NCBI RefSeq assembly: GCF_028622095.1
Contig: NZ_CP115165.1
Coordinates: 2,353,501-2,417,500 of the forward strand
Reading direction: 5' to 3'
Source: Deinococcus aquaticus
Lineage (GTDB): Bacteria; Deinococcota; Deinococci; Deinococcales; Deinococcaceae
Length of the DNA stretch: 64,000 nt
In this document: positions 57,520 to 64,000 of the stretch, piece by piece
Position numbering within the stretch: the stretch's first letter is position 1
How the letters are laid out: every line of letters starts with the position of its first letter
The notes under the pieces: generated by a model
What the model saw: only the letters and a program-made list of their open reading frames with translations
What the model was told of the DNA's origin: nothing
Database searches by the model: none
Position numbers and translations under genes: made by a program

Positions 57520-58187
57520 GCTTGTTTCTCCGGTGGGGTGGGCTGGGCGAGGTTCTGGAGGACCAGGGCGGCGAAGGTGCGGACGTGCGTGCGGGCGGCC
57601 TGACGGGCGGCGTCCGGATCGCGCGCCAGGATGGCGTTCAGGATGTCGGCGTGCTGGGCGTCGGTCTGGGGGTGGGCGTTGTACGTGCGGGTCTGGTGCT
57701 TGATAAGCGCCACGCGTTGTTCCAGGTCGCGGTTCAGGTCGGCCAGCGCGGCGTTGTGGGTGGCGGCGGTGACGGCCCGGTGGTACGCGAGGTCCAGTCG
57801 GGTCTGTTCGCGGTAGTCGCTGCAGGGCGCGCGTTGCAGGGCGCTCAGGGCGCCGCGCAGGGTCTGGGCGTCGGCGGGGGTGTGCTGGCGGGCGCACAGG
57901 GCGGCGGCCAGTCCGTCAAGTTCCTCGCGGACCACGTAGGTGTCGCGGGCCTCATCGGCGGTGACGGTGCGCACACGCACGCCCTTGTTCGCCTCGGCGA
58001 TCAGCAGGCCGTCCTGGGTCAGGCGCATCAGGGCCTCGCGGATGGGCGTGCGGGACACACCGAGCTGCTGGCCGAGTTCCACCTCGCCCAGGCGCTCGCC
58101 CGGTGCGATGTCGCCGTCCAGTACGGCGCGGCGCAGGTGTTCGTAGACGCCGTCGCGGACCAGGGTGGGGCGCTCGAAAGAGGTCAT
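57516..58187 (-). CDS. GntR-family (FCD) regulator of proline operon
   Basis: 223 residues: winged helix ([42 protein letters not shown]) and an all-helical FCD ligand domain with the metal-type residues in [14 protein letters not shown] and [11 protein letters not shown]. First gene of the operon. The ATG at 58187 is seven bases after the -10 TACAAT, which is part of a perfect palindrome, so it probably represses itself and the operon, with proline or P5C as likely inducer. Confidence 0.88.
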   Translation of the reverse strand: MTSFERPTLVRDGVYEHLRRAVLDGDIAPGERLGEVELGQQLGVSRTPIREALMRLTQDGLLIAEANKGVRVRTVTADEARDTYVVREELDGLAAALCARQHTPADAQTLRGALSALQRAPCSDYREQTRLDLAYHRAVTAATHNAALADLNRDLEQRVALIKHQTRTYNAHPQTDAQHADILNAILARDPDAARQAARTHVRTFAALVLQNLAQPTPPEKQA

Positions 58188-58194
58188 TGTGGAT

Positions 58195-58224
58195 ATTGTA
58201 TACAATCCTTGCGCAGATCTGCAA
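58195..58224 (-). promoter_or_regulatory. Promoter and GntR operator of proline operon
   Basis: -35 TTGCAG (58219-58224), 18-base spacer, -10 TACAAT (58195-58200). ATTGTATACAAT (58195-58206) is a perfect 12 bp palindrome of the FadR/FCD operator type covering the -10, so bound regulator would exclude polymerase. Confidence 0.75.
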
Positions 58225-58628
58225 GCCAACGGACCTGATGAGAGCTCACTGGTATGGGAGCACGCCGCTCCCTCTCCCGTGCGCCTGACGCCCGATCCAG
58301 ACAGGCCGGGGGCAGCAGGCGCGGCCTGAAGGGTGCTCACATCCCGGCTCATACGCCGCCACGCCGGGGCAGCACCCGGCTGTCGGGTCGCTGGTATTGG
58401 GCGTCGCCAGCGAGCCAGAAAGGATGGCGGCGCGTGACCGCCGAATGAGCACAGGTGAAGCCTGGGAGAGCCTGCATCACCACTCCGGTCTATTGTGATC
58501 AAAACTGCATTTGCGGTGATGGGCGGCCCCTACACTGGCTCCATAGTTTTCCTGGGTACGCAGTGAGTAAGAGGCGCACAAGGTTTCTGTGCGTCTCTTC
58601 GTGCCTATTGGAATCTAAGGAGTTGAAC
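58208..58628 (+). promoter_or_regulatory. Intergenic region with csp promoter and 5' leader
   Basis: The csp -10 element is TACACT (58531-58536), with only a weak -35. This predicts a leader of roughly 85 bases, which holds a hairpin, AGAGGCGCACA (58570-58580) with TGTGCGTCTCT (58588-58598), and ends in an AAGGAG site. Structured leaders are common for cold-shock genes. The part from 58208 to 58490 holds no gene I can support. Confidence 0.55.
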
Positions 58629-58886
58629 ATGGCTGTAGGTAAAGTGAAATGGTTTAACGCGGAGAAGGGCTTCGGTTTCATTCAGACGGAAGGGAGCCCC
58701 GACGTGTTCGCGCACTTCAGCGCCATCCAGAGCACCGGCTTCAAGAAGCTCAACGAGGGCGATGAAGTCGAGTTCGAAGTGGAAGAAGGCCAGCGCGGCA
58801 AGGGCCCGCAGGCCAAGAACATCGTCGTGACGAAGGCCGCGCCCGTCAGCGAGTACGGCGGCAACCGCCGCGACGACCGCTGGTAA
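58629..58886 (+). CDS. Cold shock protein (CspA family)
   Basis: 85 residues, a single cold-shock domain that binds single-stranded RNA/DNA. RNP1 KGFGFIQ and RNP2 VFAHFSAI are intact; the start [13 protein letters not shown] is typical. A C-terminal tail [10 protein letters not shown] extends past the usual ~67 residues and may add nucleic-acid contacts. ATG with AAGGAG six bases upstream; a strong terminator follows, so it is monocistronic. Confidence 0.97.
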   Translation: MAVGKVKWFNAEKGFGFIQTEGSPDVFAHFSAIQSTGFKKLNEGDEVEFEVEEGQRGKGPQAKNIVVTKAAPVSEYGGNRRDDRW

Positions 58887-58902
58887 TCGCAAACCACCCC
58901 TA

Positions 58903-58940
58903 ACCGGAGGAGCCCACCAGGGCCACTCCGGTTTTTTTTT
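58903..58940 (+). terminator. Intrinsic terminator after csp
   Basis: ACCGGAG (58903-58909) pairs with CTCCGGT (58926-58932), directly followed by a run of nine T. The clearest terminator in the window. Confidence 0.9.
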
Positions 58941-59068
58941 GTCGTCCCGCCCGCGCCCGCTCACCCCGGCGCGGGCGAACTGCTGTCTCCACCTCCCACG
59001 CGGGCATGAAGGTCAGCACGCCAATATGCTTACGGTCCGCGCCAGTCACCCTCCTATACTTCAGGACG

Positions 59069-61126
59069 ATGACTGCAACCCAAGCTGATACGACCGGCGT
59101 GAGCAACCCCCTGCTGAACGTCGGGTTCCGCATTCCGTTCGACCAGATCCGCCCCGAGCACGCCGCGAGCGCCGTGGACACCCTGCTGGCCCAGACGCAG
59201 GAGAAGCTCGAGCAGCTGGCCGCCGCCCCGCAGCGCGACTTCGTGAACTTCATGGCCGACCTTGACACCCTGACCGAGCAGCTGGACACCGTGAACACCA
59301 TCGTTCACCACCTGGACGCCGTGGTCAGCAGCCCCGAATGGACCGCCGCCAAGATGGAGATCCTGCCCAGAACCAGCGAGTTCTACACCCGCCTGGGCCT
59401 GCACGAAGGTCTCTGGGACGCCCTGAAAGCCTTCGCGGCCACCCCCGCCGCCGCCGCGCTGGACCCCGTCCGCGCCCGGCACCTCCAGACGACCATCGAC
59501 GACTTCCGCCGCGAGGGCGCCGACCTGCAGGGCGATGACCGCGACCGCCTGCTGGCCCTGAACACCCGCCTCGCGGAAATTACCAGTGCCTTCTCCCGCA
59601 ACGTCCTCGACTCGACCGCCGCCTACGAACTGCTCGTGCCCGCAGAGCGACTGGCCGGCGTGCCGCAGCGCGTGCAGGACGCCACCCGCCGTGACGCGCA
59701 GGGCAAAGGCCAGGACGGTCACCGCCTGACCCTGCACGCCCCCACCCTGCTGCCCATCCTCACCTACGCCGACGACCGCGAACTGCGCCGCGAACTGTGG
59801 CAAGCGCAGGGTCAGCTGGGCGTGCAGGAAGGCCGCGACAACCGCCCCCTGATCCGCGAGATCCTGCAACTGCGCCGCGAGAAGGCCGCGCTGCTGGGCT
59901 TCCGGGACTTCGCGGACTACGTGCTGCACGACCGCATGGCCGGAGGCGGCGACCGCGCCCTGAGCTTCGAACGCGACCTGGACGCCCGCACCCGCCCCGC
60001 CTTCGAACGCGAGAACGCCGAACTGGTCGCCTTCTACCACGAGCAGGCCGGCGCGGACGCCCCGGAACTGCAACCCTGGGACGGCGCGTACTGGGCCGAG
60101 AAGCAGCGGCAGGCGAAGTACGACTTCGACGAGGAAGCCCTGCGCCCGTACTTCCCGATGGACGGCGTCCTGACGGGGATGTTCGAGATCGTGCGCCGCG
60201 TGTTCGGCGTGACCGTCAGCGAATCCAAGGCGCCCGGCTGGCACCCGGAAGTTCGGTACTACGACATCCACGACGAGGCGGGAGCGCACGTGGCGAGCTT
60301 CTACACCGACTGGTTCCCGCGCGACAGCAAACGCGCCGGCGCGTGGATGAACGCCTTCATCACCGGCGGCCCCCGCGACGGCGGCGTGGACCCCCACCTG
60401 GGCCTGATGTGCGGCAACATGACCCCCCCCGACGGCGACACGCCCGCCCTGCTGTCCATCCGCGAGGTCGAAACGGTCTTCCACGAGTTCGGGCACCTGC
60501 TGCACCACGCGCTGGCCCGCGTAAGCGTCCGGAGCCTCAGCGGCACCCGCGTCGCCTGGGACTTCGTGGAACTCCCCAGCCAGATCATGGAGAACTGGGT
60601 CATGGAACGCGAGGCGCTGGACCTGTTCGCCCGCCACTACCAGACCGGGCAGACCATCCCCGAGGACCTGTTCGCCCGCATGATCGCCGCCCGCAACTAC
60701 CGCGCCGCGAACGCCGCCATGCGCCAGTACTCCTTCGGCCTGACCGACCTGAGCCTGCACGTGGAATTCGACCCGACCGGCGACGCCGACCCCCTGCTGT
60801 ACGCGCGGGACATCATGGCGACCTTCATTCCGTTCCCGCTGCCCGCCACGTACGCGCAGATCGCCAGTTTCAGCCACCTGTTCAGCAGCCCCGTCGGGTA
60901 CGGCGCCGGCTACTACAGCTACAAGTGGGCCGAGGTGCTCGACGCGGACGCCTTCAGCCGCTTCGCGCAGGAAGGCATCTTCAACCGCGACACGGGCCGC
61001 GCCTTCGTGGACGCCATCCTGAGCCGCGGCAACAGCGCCGACCCGGCCGAACTGTACCGCGAGTTCATGGGCCGCGACCCCGACGCGGACGCCCTGCTGC
61101 GCCGCAGCGGCCTGCTGCCCGCCTGA
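59069..61126 (+). CDS. M3-family oligopeptidase (Dcp/OpdA-like)
   Basis: 685 residues, cytosolic zinc peptidase trimming short peptides. The zinc motif HEFGH is at residues 472-476 within [13 protein letters not shown], with the third-ligand region [11 protein letters not shown] downstream, and the usual [21 protein letters not shown] near the end. Length and N-terminus ([19 protein letters not shown]) match oligopeptidase A/peptidyl-dipeptidase. TATACT (59055-59060) lies eight bases before the ATG. Confidence 0.92.
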   Translation: MTATQADTTGVSNPLLNVGFRIPFDQIRPEHAASAVDTLLAQTQEKLEQLAAAPQRDFVNFMADLDTLTEQLDTVNTIVHHLDAVVSSPEWTAAKMEILPRTSEFYTRLGLHEGLWDALKAFAATPAAAALDPVRARHLQTTIDDFRREGADLQGDDRDRLLALNTRLAEITSAFSRNVLDSTAAYELLVPAERLAGVPQRVQDATRRDAQGKGQDGHRLTLHAPTLLPILTYADDRELRRELWQAQGQLGVQEGRDNRPLIREILQLRREKAALLGFRDFADYVLHDRMAGGGDRALSFERDLDARTRPAFERENAELVAFYHEQAGADAPELQPWDGAYWAEKQRQAKYDFDEEALRPYFPMDGVLTGMFEIVRRVFGVTVSESKAPGWHPEVRYYDIHDEAGAHVASFYTDWFPRDSKRAGAWMNAFITGGPRDGGVDPHLGLMCGNMTPPDGDTPALLSIREVETVFHEFGHLLHHALARVSVRSLSGTRVAWDFVELPSQIMENWVMEREALDLFARHYQTGQTIPEDLFARMIAARNYRAANAAMRQYSFGLTDLSLHVEFDPTGDADPLLYARDIMATFIPFPLPATYAQIASFSHLFSSPVGYGAGYYSYKWAEVLDADAFSRFAQEGIFNRDTGRAFVDAILSRGNSADPAELYREFMGRDPDADALLRRSGLLPA

Positions 61127-61142
61127 AGCCTCCCCAGTCCTG

Positions 61143-61478
61143 ATACAGACTCCGATTGGTAACTGCTCAGCAGGGTAAATTGCTCAGAATCTGAATTCAG
61201 CCCTAAAAATTGCTAAGAAGCTGGTTTCGAATGACTGAAATTGCCGATATGGGCGAATTGGTCCGTCCAAAGCAGATTTGCAGTAAATATTATGTTCATA
61301 CAAAACGGGAACAGGCGTTTTTTGCCGTGTTTATCGTGCTGAGCAGTTACTCCGATTGAATGGTTTGTAAAAACCGTTCAATCCGAGCAGACGCGAGCAG
61401 GATTAAAGAGGATTCCGGGCGTGGAGTTGGCAACCCGGTGCCCCTGCGGGTCGTTAACGAAACAGACGGAATCCGTAT
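61143..61478. repeat. Interspersed structured repeat, copy E (interrupted)
   Basis: Ends ATACAGACTCCG and CGGAATCCGTAT. Hairpin 1 arms ATTGAATGGTTT/AAACCGTTCAAT differ from all other copies yet still pair; hairpin 2 has several changes kept as G-U pairs. The copy is split after its first bases by a 192 bp MITE (61159-61350), with TCCGATTG duplicated on both sides. Confidence 0.85.
61159..61350. mobile_element. 192 bp MITE, IS66-like ends
   Basis: Terminal inverted repeats begin GTAACTGCTCAGCA on both ends (14 perfect bases, then TAAA shared further in). Flanked by an exact 8 bp direct repeat TCCGATTG (61151-61158 and 61351-61358). GTAA ends with 8 bp duplications are the hallmark of IS66-family elements, so this is probably mobilised by an IS66 transposase elsewhere. 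It is AT-rich (25 of 60 G+C in one inner block) and has no ORF. Confidence 0.88.
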
Positions 61479-61589
61479 GAGTTTTGGTCCAGCAGGTCCG
61501 GTTCACGCCGGGCCTGCTGGCATGTGTGGCGCGGGCGGCGCGGGTCTGCGCTTACCCTGGAGCCTGCGGCGGGTTAAGCTGCGTTCACG

Positions 61590-62111
61590 ATGCTCATCAG
61601 TTTCTTCCGGCGTTCCTCCCGCCCGCTGGCCGCTCTGCTGGCCTTCGCCCTGCCGGTGGCTGTGCTGCCGGCCGCCGCGCAGGCGGGACCGTCCAGCGCG
61701 GAGACGCTGCTGATAACCCGCCTGAACGAGGTACGCGGCCAGGGCGTGAACTGCCCCGGCAGCGGCCGCCGCCCGGTCGCCGGGACGCTGCGTTACACGC
61801 CGGAACTGGCGGCCGCCGCCCGCATTCAGGCCGGGTACATGAGCGCCACGGGCCGCATCAGTCACACCGGGCAGGACGGCAGCACCCCGAAAGTCCGCGC
61901 GGCCAGTACCGGCGTGAACGCCGTGAGCGTCACCGAGATCATCTACATGGGCGGCGGGGTCAACCCCGAGCAGGCCATCCGCTGGTGGCTGAACTCGCCG
62001 GAACACTGCTTCTGGATGAACGACGCCCGCTACACCCAGGTGGGCGCGGCGGTCGTGCAGGGCTCACGCGGCGCCGCGTACGTGATGGTCCTCAGCAGCA
62101 ACTCCCGGTAA
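61590..62111 (+). CDS. Secreted CAP-domain (SCP/PR1) protein
   Basis: 173 residues with a signal peptide ([22 protein letters not shown]). The CAP fold shows in [16 protein letters not shown], the helix [21 protein letters not shown], then SHTGQDGST (His of the CAP cavity) and [21 protein letters not shown] and the end YVMVLSS. Two Cys could form a disulfide. Function of bacterial CAP proteins is mostly unknown. Possible -10 TAAGCT nine bases before the ATG. Confidence 0.85.
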   Translation: MLISFFRRSSRPLAALLAFALPVAVLPAAAQAGPSSAETLLITRLNEVRGQGVNCPGSGRRPVAGTLRYTPELAAAARIQAGYMSATGRISHTGQDGSTPKVRAASTGVNAVSVTEIIYMGGGVNPEQAIRWWLNSPEHCFWMNDARYTQVGAAVVQGSRGAAYVMVLSSNSR

Positions 62112-62220
62112 CGCGGCGGCTGGTGTGGCCTGCCTGCCGCCGGGGGAGGCGGGTCACGGACTGTCCCGTTACCCGAACAAGCGTTCGTTTGACTCCCGTG
62201 GGCCTTACACTGGAGCTCAC

Positions 62221-62919
<699 letters not shown>

Positions 62920-62923
62920 AGCC

Positions 62924-63790
62924 TCAGCGGCAGGCGTTCTCCTCGTTCTTCTCCTGCTGCCACCACCCGTCGAACGGTGTGACCGGCACGGCGCGCTTGT
63001 GACGGGTCTGAAGGTACATCCGTTCCAGCTTCCCGGCGACCTCCTCCGGCACGGGCTGGCCCTCCAGGTAATCGTCGATCTGCGCGTACGTGACGCCCAG
63101 TGCGTGCTCGTCCGGCAGGCCCGGGCGGTCGTCTTCCAGATCGGCGGTTGGCACCTTGCGCCACGTTTCCTCGGGCGCGCCCAGCTGAGCGAGCAGCTGC
63201 GCGCCCTGGCGTTTGCTCAGGCCGGTCAGGGGCGTGACGTCCACGCCGCCGTCACCGTACTTGGTGAAGAACCCGGTCAGGGCCTCGGCGGCGTGATCGG
63301 TGCCCACGACCAGCAGGTTCAGCTGCCCGGCTAGCGCGTACTGCGCGACCATGCGCTCGCGCGCCTTGATGTTGCCACGCACGAAATCACGCAGTTCCCC
63401 ACCGGCACCCGCCTCTGCCAGGGCGGCGGCGGCGGCGCTTGAGGCGGCGTCCACCGCGCCTTTCACGTTCACGGTCACGCTGTGGTCCGGGCGGATGAAC
63501 GCCAGGGCGCGCTGCGCGTCCGCCTCGTCAGCCTGCACGCCGTAAGGCAGGCGCACGGCCATGAACGTCGCCTCGGTCCCCCCGGCGCGCAGGCGCTCGG
63601 TGGCCAGCTGGCACAGCCGCCCCGCCAGGGTGCTGTCCTGCCCGCCGCTGATGCCCAGCACGAAGCCCCGCGCGCCCGACGCGCGCAGGTACGCGCACAG
63701 GAACGCCACGCGCCGCTCGATCTCGGCGGCCGGGTCAATCGGCGCCTGCACGGCCAGTTCACGCTGAATCTGCTCTCGAAGACCGGTCAT
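62924..63790 (-). CDS. nadE: NH3-dependent NAD+ synthetase
   Basis: 288 residues, no glutaminase domain, so ammonia is the nitrogen donor. It converts deamido-NAD to NAD. The PP-loop SGGQDST is at residues 48-54; also [50 protein letters not shown] and [18 protein letters not shown] lies seven bases before the ATG at 63790, leaderless. Convergent with scoA. Confidence 0.96.
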   Translation of the reverse strand: MTGLREQIQRELAVQAPIDPAAEIERRVAFLCAYLRASGARGFVLGISGGQDSTLAGRLCQLATERLRAGGTEATFMAVRLPYGVQADEADAQRALAFIRPDHSVTVNVKGAVDAASSAAAAALAEAGAGGELRDFVRGNIKARERMVAQYALAGQLNLLVVGTDHAAEALTGFFTKYGDGGVDVTPLTGLSKRQGAQLLAQLGAPEETWRKVPTADLEDDRPGLPDEHALGVTYAQIDDYLEGQPVPEEVAGKLERMYLQTRHKRAVPVTPFDGWWQQEKNEENACR

Positions 63791-63908
63791 GCGGCGCAGT
63801 ATTCCACGCGTCCGGCCTGCCTGAAGGTGGGGCGTTGGTGCCCCGCCGGGCCGCCCGCTGCGGAACATCCGGCGTTCCGGGCGGCCCGCTGCACCTAAGA
63901 TGGGTGAT

Positions 63909-64000
63909 GTGAGTGACCGCCCCACCCTTCTGCGCCTGCCTGCCGACGCCGTGGCCGCTCCCGCTCCGGATACCCTGACGGTCGACGGGGTCATCGAACA
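63909..64000 (+). CDS. Start of an unidentified gene (cut by right edge)
   Basis: Thirty codons from a GTG at 63909, [16 protein letters not shown] onward, open to the edge. TAAGAT (63896-63901) lies exactly seven bases upstream, the leaderless spacing of this genome, and GC skew by codon position fits coding. Too little is present to name it. Confidence 0.5.
   Translation, partial: MSDRPTLLRLPADAVAAPAPDTLTVDGVIE

Noticed and set aside
58246..58452. 68-codon minus-strand ORF upstream of the GntR gene
   Set aside because: No ribosome-binding site or -10, Cys/Pro/Arg-rich random-looking translation, and it would lie upstream of a well placed promoter.
58490..58512. CRP-type site before csp (TTGTGATCAAAA)
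   Set aside because: Only one half of the TGTGA-N6-TCACA dyad is present.

Overview
The window is a GC-rich bacterial chromosome segment that looks like a Deinococcus. Three things point there: a AAA-pathway homocitrate synthase (typical of Deinococcus-Thermus), the carotenoid and Rex genes, and above all the start sites. About twenty genes have a TANNNT-type -10 hexamer only 6-9 bases before the start codon and no Shine-Dalgarno sequence, so their mRNAs should be leaderless. No rRNA, tRNA or CRISPR array was seen, and the only mobile-element signature is one small MITE.

Layout. 1-2940: leuS (cut by the left edge) behind a leader peptide and attenuator-like hairpins, a small membrane protein and hpt. 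3027-13753: trpC, a PhnP-like hydrolase, a VTT membrane protein, purM, a histidine phosphatase, a nitronate monooxygenase-like protein, meaB, an isoprenylcysteine methyltransferase-like protein, an MFS exporter and a luciferase-like monooxygenase. 13890-17374: glycolate oxidase genes glcF, glcD and a short glcE. 17601-19508: a secreted CpdB-like nucleotidase. 19600-29654: a tightly packed minus-strand run (TPR protein, SPOR protein, rex, small lipoprotein, 2007-residue Ig-like lipoprotein). 29765-34606: rlmN, a PhzF-like protein, homocitrate synthase and a MATE exporter.

34678-42203 is a minus-strand sulfur assimilation block read from right to left: DUF4395 protein, sulfite reductase, cysC, cysH, sat, then an SsuABC-type importer. 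A dyad overlaps the -10 of its first promoter. 42517-47491 holds a frameshifted DUF945 gene, a secreted metallopeptidase-like/Excalibur protein, a chagasin-like inhibitor and two tandem phosphoribosyltransferases. 47488-51940 holds an NAD-binding protein, a B12-binding MerR regulator, a UbiA prenyltransferase and a CrtI/CrtD-type desaturase; the last two are joined by a tandem-repeat mini-ORF. A subtilisin lipoprotein follows. 54201-58187 is a proline catabolism operon (GntR regulator, PRODH, an unrecognised low-GC gene, pruA) with a palindromic operator on its promoter. Then come csp, an M3 peptidase, a CAP-domain protein, an orphan CoA-transferase A subunit, nadE and the start of one more gene.

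Three patterns deserve attention. First, five copies of a ~135-157 bp repeat with terminal inverted repeats and two internal hairpins whose arms co-vary between copies; one copy carries a 192 bp IS66-type MITE with an 8 bp target duplication. Second, leaderless mini-ORFs whose stop codon overlaps a TTG or GTG start of the real gene (three cases), plus a similar bridge between two carotenoid genes. Third, a leaderless Leu-containing leader peptide in front of leuS.
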